NCBI RefSeq assembly: GCF_902459465.1
Contig: NC_047068.1
Coordinates: 16,019,195-16,083,194 of the forward strand
Length of the DNA stretch: 64,000 nt
From: Asterias rubens
Taxonomy: Eukaryota > Echinodermata > Asteroidea > Forcipulatida > Asteriidae
Reading direction: 5' to 3'
Numbering within the stretch: the first letter of the stretch is position 1; every line of letters begins with the position of its first letter. The translations under genes and the position numbers were made by a program. Under the pieces are notes generated by a model. The model was not told the DNA's origin. It was given only the letters and a program-made list of their open reading frames with translations, and did no database searches. Positions 11,376 to 23,707 of this stretch are shown here, piece after piece.

Positions 11376-14300
11376 ATGGAAAGCTTGAGAACATCACAGC
11401 TCCAGCTGGTAGCTGGCATTGCATTTGGCAGTGTAGGATTATTGTGGCTATTGCGACGCCTAACACTAAGAAGAAAGATTTCAGGGTTACAAGGTCAAGT
11501 CGTGTTAATCACTGGAGCAAGTTCTGGACTAGGAGAAGGTATTTATTTTATCAAATCAATCAGTTATTTTACAGGTTGGTAGGCTTTTTGAAATATATTT
11601 TATTTGTATATTTTGTTTTTACCCATTCACCAATGTGTATTCAATGAAACACTGTCTACTCAGTACTTTCCCAAGTTTTGTAAAAACAAAAATTAACAAG
11701 CAAATTACTTGGAAGGGTTTCAAACCCACGACCTTTGGATTGCTAGAGTAGATGTCTTACCACTAGAACACCAAAGCTAGCCAGTTGGCTTGAAGCAGTT
11801 GGAATCCTATGGATCCTAACAGCAGGTACCAAAATGGTTTGATAGATGTTAGTTTTGCATCGGGATAAAGAGAAAGGGTAAAAGCAATATATGTTCTTTA
11901 TCCCGATGCAAAAAACTAACATAAACCACATATATTTTTTTTGTTCAAAAGCAAGTGAAGAAGGGTGGAGGTTTTAGGTAAATTCCGGGTAAAAGTTTTC
12001 CTCACGTCTGTTCTTGGTTTTTTTAATTCCAATCCAAAGCGTGTGCACACGCATTCTACAAGGCAGGGTCAAAGGTCATCTTATGTGCCAGACGAGTGAA
12101 TGAACTAGAACGAGTGAAGAATGAGTTAATATCATTGGATCTGGTAAGTAATATAGCTATATCATTGACGATAGTCTGCATCTGTACTTTTGTTGTAGGA
12201 GATTGTAATTAAAGGCATGCCCTGTATCATGAAGGAAGAGAACAAAACATAGTGCAGGTTTAAAGGCACTGTACACATTTTGTAAATGTCATAGATATCC
12301 CAACATATGCATAAAATAACACTCTGTGAAAATTTTGACTCAGTTGGTCAATGAAGTTGCAAGAGAAAAATGAAAGAAAAAACACTTTAGTTGCACAAAT
12401 CTATGTGCTTTCAGATGCCTAATAATAGGCTTCAAGCCTGAAGTCTTTTAATATTTGAGTGAGAAATTACCCACTACGTTACTTCATGGCGAGCTGTTTA
12501 TCACACTGATTTATTATCGCTGGTAATTTTTTGTATAGACTACAACGACACACCCACCCCACGTCCTTCCGCTGGACCTGGAGGATCTTGAAGGCATCCC
12601 AGCCAAGGCAGCCAAGGCATTGGCTCTGAATGATGGAGGTGTAGATATTCTCATCAACAATGGAGGGATGGGGTTCAGAGGAACCGTGCTGGAGACTGAG
12701 CTATCCGTGCAACAGAAGGTTATGAAAGTGAACTACTTTGGCTCAGTGGCATTGACGAAAGGTAAATATTTGATTTACTACGAATGTAAGGTCATATCTG
12801 AATTGGCAGCTATGGTTATTATGGCTTGCTATAAGCACTGCTAAGGATGTTGATAAGGACACCATACTTCAATGTATGATGATGTGGTGACGGGCGGTCG
12901 GGTTGGCGCAGTGAATTGATCTCAGTTCCTTAGGAGTATGCAGCATCCGCAACCAAATTGGAGCTTAGAGTGCTGACATTTTTCATGAACAATCCAAATC
13001 CTTGCATAGACCTATTGACTCCAGGGCGATGAGAAGAAATGTTAGTGTCTTACCCCAAAACACATATTACATGACGAAGATTTGAATCCAAACTCTCTGG
13101 ATGGTCCCAAATTTAGCAGGAAAATGTACAGGTGACATGGTAACCTTATTCTGGTAAGCATAAGTTTGTTGTGCTTATACTTTTTGTGTTTAAGCAGCTT
13201 GGCTCAAAATTTTGGTCCAATTGGCCACTACATATTACAATTTATTATAATGATATGCCATTATTCACGACATTTTGTTTTGCAGCACTTTTACCATCGA
13301 TGATTGCCAAGGGAGGTGGCCATATTGTTGCACTCAGCAGTGTTCAAGGAAAGTTTGCCATACCCTTTCGTTCAGCTTGTAAGTACTACGAAGGAGCATT
13401 TTAGATTGGAAACAATTTTACAAGCCGATTTTTACCAGTCCCAACTTTGTAACAAATAATTTGTCCAATTCAAAGTCGTCAGTTAACCCTCCTACTGTTT
13501 GACTGTTTAATATCATTCACATGTAAATATTCCGAGAAAATATGCCTGTGATATTTTTTCACAGGACTCGGAAAACTTATTAACCTCAATTTTGCTCTAA
13601 AGAACTTCCTTTCACCTTCTCAGATGCAGCATCGAAGCATGCAATGCAGGCATTCTTTGAATGCTTACGCGCTGAGATGGCACAACACAATGTCTTAGTG
13701 ACAATCATCAGCCCTGGTTACATCCGGACTAACTATTCTTACAACGCTGTCACAGCAGATGGTACACCCCACGGAGGTAAAGTGATTTAAATATTTTTTA
13801 TCCCAAAGTTCTTTTGACGTCTTTGAAAAACAAATTACTCTACTGCAACAGGAAATTAATTTTGTTTAAAACATCCAATTGAATTAGTGCTGAATTTTTG
13901 GTTTACAAGCCGCCCAGTGTGTATAAGCCGCAGACGTTTTTCTTAGAGTACAAAAACAATGTATAAGTGGTGGCTTATAAGCTGGAGATTACGGTAAACA
14001 TGAATCAACTACAAGAGGGTTCAGATCTTAGTAGGCCTGTGACTGTATAAAGTATACAAGTGAAAACATTTTAAGCTCCTCAATTTTTTTTATATAAATA
14101 TACTAGCCAAAAACCAAATGGAGAGAAGACAAAAAGGAAGGAAGTTTCAGTTTTTAGTTTTAAGATGTTGGAGGAAAACCCCAGAGAATTATTCCAGGGA
14201 AAACCCATGCAATCAGGCAGGGACTGAAAACCCAATCCACACAGTGCCTCACTGATACCAGTATATATCAACCCGACCGCTTAAATTTGTAATCTAAGCT

Positions 14301-14513
14301 TTTTTTCTGCTTTCAACAGAAATGGATGCGACCATAGCATCAGGGATGAGTACAGATTACGTCGCAGAAAGAATACTCCACTCTATAGTCAAAAGACAGC
14401 CTGATGTTATCATAGGACCCCTCTATCTTAGAATGCTCATCTACATTAAGGCTTTTTTACCATCCTTATATGCCTGGGTTATGGCATTACGAGCTCGTGG
14501 AGGTAGAAAATAA
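11376..14513 (+). CDS. DHRS7B: Dehydrogenase/reductase SDR family member 7B homologue
   Basis: A classical short-chain dehydrogenase, an NAD(P)H-dependent membrane oxidoreductase; the vertebrate protein is reported on ER/peroxisomal membranes and its substrate is uncertain. Exons: 11376..11538, 12040..12143, 12539..12761, 13286..13378, 13624..13776 and 14320..14513. All joins are GT-AG and in phase, giving 309 aa plus TAA (human about 325). Residues 9-27 form an N-terminal hydrophobic anchor followed by basic residues. The cofactor motif TGASSGLG, the Ser of ALSSVQG and the catalytic YAASK (Tyr split across exons 4 and 5) are all present, as is the family-typical [11 protein letters not shown]. 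The usual NNAG motif reads NNGG here. The start ATG has G at -3 and +4. It is divergent from USP22. Confidence 0.96.
11600..11930 (-). mobile_element. SINE family A copy, reverse
   Basis: The reverse complement has the tRNA-like head (about 11703..11785), the hexamer-rich body and a GCATCGGGATAAAG tail, present twice at the right end in opposite orientations. It lies in DHRS7B intron 1. Confidence 0.6.
12258..12480. mobile_element. Partial MITE family F relative
   Basis: It has GGTTTAAAGGCACTGTACAC at the left and the internal TGTGCTTTCAGATGCCTAAT, but the right end is missing. It lies in DHRS7B intron 2. Confidence 0.45.
14140..14275 (-). repeat. SINE-like repeat (family E)
   Basis: It has GGAGGAAAACCCCAGAGAAT and TTCCAGGGAAAACCC, the reverse complement of the copy at 11083. 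It lies in the last DHRS7B intron. Confidence 0.55.
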
Positions 14514-14526
14514 GGCAAGATGACCA

Positions 14527-14714
14527 GGGCTCAATTTCATAAAGCCTGTAAGCACAAAAACTTGCTAAGCACAAACAAATCTTGCTTAGAAATAGGTTAA
14601 CAACCAGAGTACCATATTTACCACTGCTGCGACTGGTACCACACTCATTTCTTGCTTAGCCAAGAAATTTGCTCAGCAGAATTTTCTGCTTAACAGCTTT
14701 ATAAAATTGGGACC
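14527..14714. mobile_element. Foldback family H copy
   Basis: It runs from GCTCAATTTCATAAAGCCTG to CTTTATAAAATTGGGACC, with TGCTTAG words in both arms. It is in the DHRS7B 3' flank. Confidence 0.55.
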
Positions 14715-15206
14715 TTGCTTAGGCATAAAAAGGAGCCAAGCATAACAAAATTATGCTAACACGAATAAGGTTACCACCCAAAATTACCATCCTGCTATTA
14801 TTAGAAAAATTATAACCAATAATTATCTGCTCATCAAGCAGCTCAATAGTGACCCAAATGACCAAATGAAATCATCACCATACCAAATATTGTTCCATTT
14901 TGGTGTAAAATGGTTTTCACTCACATATTTTGTTTGAATTTACATGATGACAGTTGATAAAGGTCAACAGCCCAAAACATTTAATTGAAGCCCTCACCTT
15001 GATATTGAAGGGGCCGTCCGGCTGATGTTGGGCAATTAAGCTGCACACAGTTTTTCCGCCTAACATGAGTTGTTCGTTAAAAAATGATGTGTCAGTTCTA
15101 ACTTTTAAATTTTGTGACGTCGGGCGGGAACTATCTGATTTGCAGCTATAAATCTAAAAGAAAGGGCATTTTACTAAGACAATTAGGCCTAATTTTACAG
15201 AAAATC

Positions 15207-15212
15207 AATAAA
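15207..15212 (+). terminator. Candidate poly(A) signal of DHRS7B
   Basis: AATAAA lies about 0.7 kb after the DHRS7B stop, downstream of a foldback copy (14527..14714). It is the first canonical plus-strand hexamer I noticed. Use is not shown by sequence alone. Confidence 0.35.
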
Positions 15213-15549
15213 AGACAAAAACAAACAAATATATTTCAATATCTTGTAATCTTTATTTGGTTATCTCGTAGATAAACTATTTTATTATACAATTTCATAA
15301 TTGATGTATTAAATTAATAAGGACTGTTACTATCAGCCGTAACTCGACGCAGCTTTTTTGACGGCAAAAAGAACATACATTTTGTGAATAGCATTTCTTC
15401 TAATTTACATAATACATGTACAACGCCCATTTAAGACCAAGATAGTATGAAAAGCCTGGCTGGACTAAATTTATGCGTTTTTGTAGAAATAAATGAAGAC
15501 AAACAGAGGATGACTATTTAACCCCTCTCAAGTAAGCATACTTGTAATC

Positions 15550-15815
15550 CCTTTTCACACTGCATCTCTTATCCCCGTGGGAAAACAGCCGCAGGGAGGC
15601 CCTGGGACTTTTTTTCTACCCCAGGTTTACCCTAGTGCACTTTCACACTACGTGTCCCCATTCCAGGGGGTTCCAATTGTACGTTTCAAAAATACCCCAG
15701 GGTGTTACTGCTTACCCCAACTCAGGAGCAGGGGTAGCATATCCCCTGTGGTATGCCTATTTGCTGGGGCAGACCGGGGTTAAAGTAACCATAGTGTGAA
15801 AGGCCTGGTCGTTTA
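15550..15815. mobile_element. Foldback element with CCCTTTCACACTG-type ends
   Basis: The left end is CCCTTTTCACACTGC and the right CATAGTGTGAAAGGCC; the inside has inverted TACCCCAG/CTGGGGTA words. Confidence 0.5.
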
Positions 15816-16364
15816 TCAACCCTGGGTAGTAGTGGGAAAAGGACGTACATACATGTACAGTACATGACAAATATACAGACTACATCAGTGTAGCAAAATA
15901 CGTATGGTTTTCTTTCATCTGGCAGTTCAAGGAATAAATGCACAAAATAACATGACTTATAAAGCATTAAAGCAGTTAAGGTTTGAATACAACCTTGCAA
16001 ATGCAGTAACAAACTCACACAGCGCCCTTCACTGAGTTCAAAAGAAAATTTATTTATTATTGTGTGTTGCGCAAACACACATGCAGGTTTCCACTCTTTG
16101 AGTCTTATGAAGACGGACATATCCACTTGAGGGCCTCCAGTTCCAGTGTTTTCTGCAATTTATTGGTTGCAAATATGCCCAATGTTGACTTGTTTTTACA
16201 CACCTAGGGCATCTGTGACCGACTATGTTGGCGCAACCATGCCATTCTGACACCATTTACAAGCAAAGAAACAACAGTATTACCAGGATTAACCTCTACT
16301 CTTCCATGATAAGTGCTATGGGCTCTTGTAATGCACTACCAATCCTAGTCCATGCAACCTACAG

Positions 16365-16510
16365 CTTAATGTCCCATCCAAAGGACAAAGTGATTATGGT
16401 AAAGTATCTTGCTCAAGGAAACAAGTGCCATGATCAGGACTCAAACCCAAAATCTGCTGATCAGAAACACCAGAGCTTGAGTCAGGTGCTCTCACTCGCT
16501 CAACCACGAT
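16365..16510 (-). mobile_element. SINE family B copy
   Basis: It shares CTGCTGATCAGAAACACCAG and AGCTTGAGTCAGGTGCTC with the other family B copies, preceded by an AAAGTATCTTGCTCAAGGA body segment. Confidence 0.6.
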
Positions 16511-16983
16511 ACGCCAAAAAAGTACAAAGTGTGTGCAGCCATTAACAGCAGATTTCAACACAAAGCAGAATCTTGAGATGTTTGGTGGACAAAATGCACA
16601 TACCCAAAATGTTTACCATGATTTTGAAAGTATATGATTTTTCTTTTGACGGAAGCATTTTCTCAAGCACAGTTATTCTTTTATAGTAAAGTTGATGTAT
16701 GAAATAGAAATGATTTTAAGAATGTCCTTTCCTTGTTTATACAATAGCAAAGGAACGTCCACTGTAGGATCTTGGGTGTTCATGTTTTTTTATGGCCCTT
16801 TGTTTAACAAGGTGCAAAACTTGGATTAAAATGGTTTGTGAATAGGATAGACTTTTAAAAACTATAAAGTTACTAATAGCAAAAGAACTGGGCCGAATAT
16901 AACGGCACTGCAGACCATGGAGTTCTGCGCTTACGACATTCACAAAGTATGTGATTCTATTGGCCATTAAGTACAAAATAAAG

Positions 16984-17113
16984 CCCGGTTCATACTTCCT
17001 GTGAATACTTCCTGCAAAGCAAATTTTCTTGTGTCACAGTTGGAAAAACAGCGCATACCCATTATTGCATCGCCAAAATTCACTTCGCATTCCCAGGAAG
17101 TATGAATCAGGCG
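16984..17113. mobile_element. Short foldback (TTCATACTTCCT ends)
   Basis: GCCCGGTTCATACTTCCT and AGGAAGTATGAATCAGGC pair at the ends; the inside pairs through GCAAATTTT/AAAATTC words. About 130 bp. Confidence 0.55.
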
Positions 17114-17979
17114 TAACGCAGTAACCAGTACCATGAAATTGCACCCAGGTGACAGGACACACTCTTTTACAGCATCAAAATATAAAATGCCACACTATCA
17201 TCAAGGTTATAACAATAATACTAATAATAATCGTTGCGTTCATGCAGCACACATGAAATTGACATTGATAAAAAAAAACGATCCATTAAGCGCCGCCTCC
17301 TTATGCATTGACCAATCACAACCACGAACATCTATCCAGAAACCCTACAAAGTTCTCATTTGTTAAAATCCCATAACAAAATGTAAACAGGTTTCTGCCA
17401 TTTGATTGCAGCGGCATGCCTTTTGCATGGGTGCGTTTTCGCGGTCAAAACCAATAACTGTCTCAGACAATGGCTATAGTGATCAACCAATAGCAAGTAC
17501 AACCAAAACAGCTAAGATTACAGCCACAAAAATACACCCCATGTAGTGGGTGTATGGTAAGACACAATTGTCGTACCCACATGGGTGTCGTTAACAGACA
17601 GGGGTGGGTTTTGGCGGTCATACCCAACAACTGTTTCAGCTGAATTAGCCTTTGGTTAACCACTTGACAATGACCGAAACAGTCATGGTTACGACTGCCA
17701 AAACGCACCCCAGGTTGGCAGGGCCTAACAGATCAACCAATAGTTAAGAAAGACATATTTTCTTATAAATATAGCAGCGTTATACTGTACACACATCGAT
17801 CAGAATTGAAAAGTTATAAAGTATATAGTATGTAAATTCAGAATTTTTCTTTAAAAGGCAGTGCTCAGCACTATATAATTACTACACAGAGATCTTCAGT
17901 GAATTACACAGAAAAATTGATCTTGGAACTTCGAGGAAGGTAAATACTCTAAATGGAAGATTGTCTTTTACTTTTTAAG

Positions 17980-18076
17980 GGGCCAAATTTCATATACCTG
18001 GTATCCTGCTTAAAGTGCCATGCACAAAATTTGTAAGCAAAATTGTCTGCTTAAGCAGCTTTGTAACTTGGCCCCA
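17980..18076. mobile_element. Short foldback family H copy
   Basis: GGGGCCAAATTTCATATACC to CAGCTTTGTAACTTGGCCCC, about 97 bp. Confidence 0.55.
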
Positions 18077-18748
18077 ATTTTGCGAGTACACTAATAAAAT
18101 CAAAATTAATTCAGAACTAAAAATAATACTTGTTCTGAAGTACTATCTTCATGTTTCTTCACAGTACTGTTTGCAAGGCATAATTTGGCAGCGGCTAGGT
18201 TTGTGACATTGTCATGGCCTTTCGACCAAACTGGAGGTGCACAGGATGTATTATTGGGGTTCGTGGAGTGTTTTAACAAAAATTTAAAATTGAGTTCAGT
18301 TGTTGCAAACTGCTTACCAAATAAAATTAAAAAAAGTTAGTGGCCTAATGTTTTAACCGAAGCAGAGTCTTTCTCAAAAGCTAAAAGCGAAAAACTTAAA
18401 ATTTATCAAATTTTCTTCAATATGACAATTCATCTGGCCAGCACCAGGTCTGGTACTGAAATTCAGATAACAATTCAGGTGTATTTTAAAAGGAAACATT
18501 TCAGGGCATTTATCAACAGTGTAATTTCCTTTAATTAGTAAATTATAAGCACACAGTATAGTTTTTCATTACATTTTCACCTAAAAATGTCACAGTTGAA
18601 CTGAAAGTCACCATATTTTTGTTTAATTGGTTCATATAAAGTGTTAGACACATGTAGTACTAAATTCTATGATATAAATAGCTAAATATTGATTAAGCTG
18701 TACAAGAAAGATATAAATATACTAATTGTTTTTTTTTACAACTTCATT

Positions 18749-19060
18749 CAAACCCTTCTACTGTCCAACCATCCAATATCATCAACTGTTTTTATAGATG
18801 CCACCATAAGCATGCTACCAAGTGGTGAATGCATCTACCACACCAGCACACAGTCAACCCTCCTACTATTGGATCATTCAATATTATCCACTGTTTGAAT
18901 AACAGATGCCAGCATGCAGTATACTACCACATGCTAAATACATCTCTACAGTACAGTCAACCCTCCTACTGTCTGACCACTAAATATCATCCACTGTTTG
19001 ACAAACAGATTCCAGCCTGCAATATATGCAAGTTCCATATAACTAAGGTTCTCACCCAAG
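18749..19060 (+). repeat. Degenerate tandem repeat of about 110 bp units
   Basis: Three units share CAACCCTCCTACT, a CAATATCATCCACTGTTTG-like word and CAGATGCCAGCATGC-like words. Related single fragments occur at about 13487 and, inverted, at 27110..27245. Confidence 0.55.
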
Positions 19061-20310
19061 CTTATAATACAACCTGAAGGGTGTGCGACTTTTTTATTTA
19101 AAATATCAAGCTATAAACTTTTCTCTATTCACTCAAAATAGAATGAAATTTACCCAGTCAGTTTCCCTTGTGGAAAACCAAAATGAGCACAAAAATTGAC
19201 CTAGCAAATGTGGTATACGCTTTCATATACTTTTATATATCAGTCAGATAAAATGTACTATGAATACAAGCAAAACAGCGCCCTCACTGAGGTCAATGAA
19301 GACCTATCATTGGCTGAGAGTTGCGCGTTGCATACACGCGCATTTCCATTGATTGACCCCAGCAGTGAGAGCAACCAATGCGAGGGGTCTATATTTATTG
19401 AGTGAAGTTGGCAAGGTTGTCCCTTTGGGCCAATCTCCTACCACAGTTACGTCTTTTTCTACACGTACACATTGCCTCTATGTGTCATTAAAAAAGACAA
19501 TAAGTGAACAAAATGCAAACCAAAGTAACGTAAAACAATTTATAAGTTATTTTTAGAGGGGCTCCAAGGTCAAATTCAGTTTTGTATCCCCTTATTTTCC
19601 AATTGTAGATAGAGTCCTTATAAAAATAATGAACAAATTACAAATCTCAACTTGAGCTTAAAAAAACTGCATTACTCTGATATTTAATAAAAACGTTGAT
19701 TTTGATCTTTGCCAGGTGCAAAAATTCTCCCTGGAACCAATTTTGAGACCCATTTGTTTTTTGCTGTTTGTTGATGTCATGTTCCGATTTCACTCTGGAA
19801 AGAGTGTAAAATAAATTGACATTTTACACAATTTTAACAAGAGGTAAGAGCCTTGTTATTTTCAACCCACTTTCATGAGGACTCTATCTTTTTTAAGTTA
19901 AGTGCATCACGAAAAAGTATTTGACCTTGGAGCCCTTCTTTGACCTTTGTTAGTGTGCTTTTTTGGCAAACACTTCTTGCAGGATGTTGTGCAAAGTGAT
20001 ACAAAAGAAATCATTGTAGTGTTCAACTCAATATAAATCAATAGTGAGGGTGGTGCCATAGCTCGTCCAAACCAAAGGTTAAAAGAATACAAAATCGCTC
20101 TTAAGTGATGGTATCCAAATCTAATGCTTGCAAGTGAACTTTAAAAAAAAAAAAATATTAGAAATTGAAGGTAGACAGTATAAATTGTAGAAAAAGTTTT
20201 GTGTTCTTTCCTAAAAAGGATTACAGAAAAAAAAACAAGCAATTTTGTTGGTGACAATTTTTTTTTAAATTCAGCAGTTGCTAATGCACTATAAATCTGC
20301 ATTTTATAGT

Positions 20311-20427
20311 AAAGGGTAAAGTATCTAGGACACAAGTGTCAGGACCGGGACTTGAACCCACACTCTGCTCATCAAAAACACCAGAGATTGAGTCTGGTGC
20401 TCTTAACCGCTTAGCCATGGCACACCC
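20311..20427 (-). mobile_element. SINE family B copy
   Basis: It has GGACACAAGTGTCAGGACCG, then CACTCTGCTCATCAAAAACA and TGGTGCTCTTAACCGCTTAG. The minus-strand order matches a Leu-tRNA-like head followed by a short body. Confidence 0.65.
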
Positions 20428-21215
20428 TTTGCCCTTTTAAACCCAGTTATGGAACCTGCTAAATTTCCTGGATTCAGGCTGGTAGCCCAGTTGACATATC
20501 AAACCCCGCTGATGCAGTAAAGTTTGCTTTTTCACCAACCTTTAAACGAACAGATACTGGAGGACATTTTGATCATAACTATTCGAGAGTAACATTGTCA
20601 ATATTGCTGAGGGGTTACACTTTATGAACACTTCTTCGCCAGACACAGTTCAAAAATAAAAACTAACCAAAACAATACATCAACTTTTTCCACAAATTTT
20701 GGCAAAGGAGGAGTATGAGAATAAAGGAAGATTTGGACAACAAATAAATATTGCACACTATTTTCAACAATGATGAGCTGTTATTACTAAAAGCACAAAC
20801 ATCAAAATCTTGCTTCCTGCTTGTGAAATGAACAGCAAGATGTGATAAGTTGTGTGTTAGTTGTACTGCCAGATGAAGTGCTGTGTAAGTTTCAGTACAG
20901 GTCCAAGCAACTAACATTACAAAGCTGCCAACATTTGAATCTTGCGATCTGGGAGATTTTGTACAACAGATTTTGTGTAGAGTTACATTCAACAGAATGA
21001 GTTTCCATAATCAGGGAGATTATCAAATTTGTTCATCAAAACATGGAATGATTGGTTAATTTTCAGGGAACTTTCTGCAGAATCAAGGAGAGTTGGCAGG
21101 TCTGACATTAGATTGAAGCTAAAAACTCTGTGTGAATTGTTGAACAATCAAGAGGAGATGATTAAGTGTGGAGAATTCAAGCCGGCTAGGTCCAATGTTA
21201 AAAAAACAAAAAAAA

Positions 21216-21415
21216 TTGAATGTGTGTTAGCTTCCTAAACAATTGTTTTCCTAACACTAAGTAGGGCCGTGTTCAAATAGGCGTCTGCGGCTATGGCTAT
21301 TAGTAAAGAAATTTTTGAATGCGTGTTAGTTTCATAAACAATTATTTTCCTAACACTACGTGGGGCTGTGTCCGAATAGGCGTCTGCGGCTATGGCTATT
21401 AGTAAAGACATCCAA
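21216..21415 (+). repeat. Two tandem copies of a 99 bp segment
   Basis: TTGAATGTGTGTTAGCTTCC at 21216 recurs as TTGAATGCGTGTTAGTTTC at 21315; both end with AGGCGTCTGCGGCTATGGCT. The second copy continues into an inverted partner (AGCTGCAGCCGCCAATCC at about 21447). Related foldbacks lie at 22246..22350 and 31800..31915. Confidence 0.65.
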
Positions 21416-22840
21416 CGCTTCAAGGCTTGTTGGCATGTCCATGAAGCTGCAGCCGCCAATCCAGACACAGCCATACATAATCACTGCATGTATCAATACA
21501 AACACAGGCCTGGAATACTATCTTTGAGAGGGCATCGCGATTTTCATTTTGAAAATGTTGCAAAAATCTACAGGAAATATTTAAAGGAATGCCAAAGCCA
21601 AGAACACATCAACCAAGGACATGGCATCTACACGTATGACATCCATGTAACTTCAGGCCTGTTTGAGTTAAAACATTGTTGGCATATGGCAAATGCAAAA
21701 TCATGATTGGGTTAGTGTGATAAATCATAAAACCAAAACAGAGTGCAACTGTGGATATTTATACTAAAAAGCAAATTAAAAGTAGTTGAACAGTTTCATT
21801 CTTTAAACAGTTTCACAAAATCGACTCTACACCTGAATTTTTTAGGCCTCAAGATCCATTGCTAAAGACAATCATCAACAACTGCTTGTGTTATAGTGGG
21901 TCAAATGGAAAGGTTGGACAGGCGCAGTGATATGCTGAATGTCTGCTTAGCTGTGATACATGGATGTACTGTACATGTACCTCAGGTAAAAATGAGTAAA
22001 AGTGTAATATGGACCATCATGTCATAGCTGATACCAATTGGTGTTGTTTGTTTTATCTAGATCTTACAGTCTATGAATGGTGTACTGTTACTCATAAAAA
22101 TGTGACTGAATTTGCATTTCTAGTGTCCTGTCTACCAGTTTTATCACATTGCCTTGGTCTTACTACTCGTATTCCTACATACAAGAAAGAGCGCTGGTAG
22201 GCACATCACAGGTGCCAGACTACTTTTTGCTTCCAGCTTGTAGTCGTTGTCCGAATTTGTGGCTATGGCTGTTGCTAAGAGCCTATGCTTCAATGCATGT
22301 TGTCCTGGTGACCCAGCCAAAGCTGTAGCCATAACCACCAATTTGGACATGACGTCTACAGTTTAATAAGACAACTTTTCTACTGAAGAGAATACAAGAT
22401 GGCTGTAAGCATGGTAAGTGTACAATATCACTAGATTGTGCAAAGTCCGATTCAGTTTTACATTTTGGATTAAATTTGACAAGTCTACATTTGGTGGATG
22501 AAGTGTACAAAGGTCAGGACTCATGCAAAAAGAACTGAGAGGGTACATGTACGTTGTACATAGTATTCAAGGTATACCCACATGTTTAAACTTTCCAGCT
22601 GAGCTGCAATCCAACAAAAGTCAAGAAAAGAGAAAGAAAAGTGATTCAATAATGCACAAATTTTGACGCAATACCATGAATACACTTCAAATGAATCACA
22701 TTTTCAAGTGGTCACCCTAATTAAACTGCATTCAGTTTTTTAGGCGTACAGGTATCACAAGATAACAAAGATTTAGAAAACATCAGTTGCTCTATGATTT
22801 GTTGTGTCTTTAGACAGTGTGCTGTATAGTTTGCATACAC

Positions 22841-22912
22841 AGAATAGATCAACCACAGGACTAATTATAATATCCACAAAATAGATCGACCACAGGACTA
22901 ATTATAATATCC
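22841..22912 (+). repeat. 35-38 bp direct duplication
   Basis: AATAGATCAACCACAGGACT followed by AATTATAATATCCA occurs twice in a row with a single substitution (ATCAACC/ATCGACC). Confidence 0.7.
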
Positions 22913-23707
22913 AATATATTTGAATACTTCAAAGTCACACTTCCAGGGACTTTGATTGAGAAAGACACTCTGGAAAGAGAGGCTGCGTGATTGTACACCA
23001 CTAGGAACAAGGTTTCTGCAAGGGGTTCCAGGATTCTAAGAATGACCTTTGACCTGCAAAGATCACTCATCTAAATAAGAACATTTACAATACCATCTTA
23101 TCTACCTTATAAAGCTACCCATATTTGTATATTCAAGAGGTCCTTATAAAATACTGAGTAAACATAAAATGTACACAATAAACTTTTAAAATATTTCATA
23201 TCTGGTTTTAGAAATAATTATCTTGAATTCATTTAACGAACCAAACGGATCAGAGATGTACTTAAGTAGAATGTTTTCCAAATGCATTTCAGAGTCCAGA
23301 TTACTCCCAAATAAAATCAGAGCATGCGGTTTGAAGCGTCTACTTGTTACACCACCACTGATTTTCAGAACCACCACAACTCATCAGAGATTTCAGGTTT
23401 TTTACACAACAAATGTTCAAAACAAAATATTTGTCCGTACTTTTCTCTGTCTTTTGTGAAAACAGTCTGTCCCACAGTACTACCTGAACTTGTTCAATTA
23501 CCCAATGTCGAAAAGATTAATGAAATAAAACTTACGCTTCAACAGAACAGTCATTCCCTTCCACACAACACAAGTATTCATTATTAAAAATGAATGAACA
23601 AATAAATAAATAAATAAACATTTGCTATACACATTGACATTTTCTGTGAAAATGTTTTCTTTCTTCGTCTTCCGAGAAAACCTCAGAAATAATTTTGAAC
23701 ATTTATT

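Larger units (their letters stand above)
14514..23707. other. Repeat-rich convergent intergenic region (DHRS7B to TBC1D16)
   Basis: No exon with recognisable protein similarity was found on either strand. The stretch holds foldback elements (14527..14714, about 15550..15815, 16984..17113, 17980..18076), tRNA-headed SINE copies (16365..16510, 20311..20427), degenerate tandem repeats (18749..19060), a duplicated roughly 99 bp segment (21216..21415) and AT-rich unique-looking sequence. The 3' UTRs of both flanking genes must end within it. Confidence 0.6.

Noticed and set aside
15722..16126. 134-codon minus-strand frame
   Set aside because: It begins in unique AT-rich DNA, runs into a foldback element and has no domain that I recognise.
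21392..21706. 104-codon plus-strand frame
   Set aside because: It starts inside a duplicated foldback repeat and shows no recognisable family or splice context.
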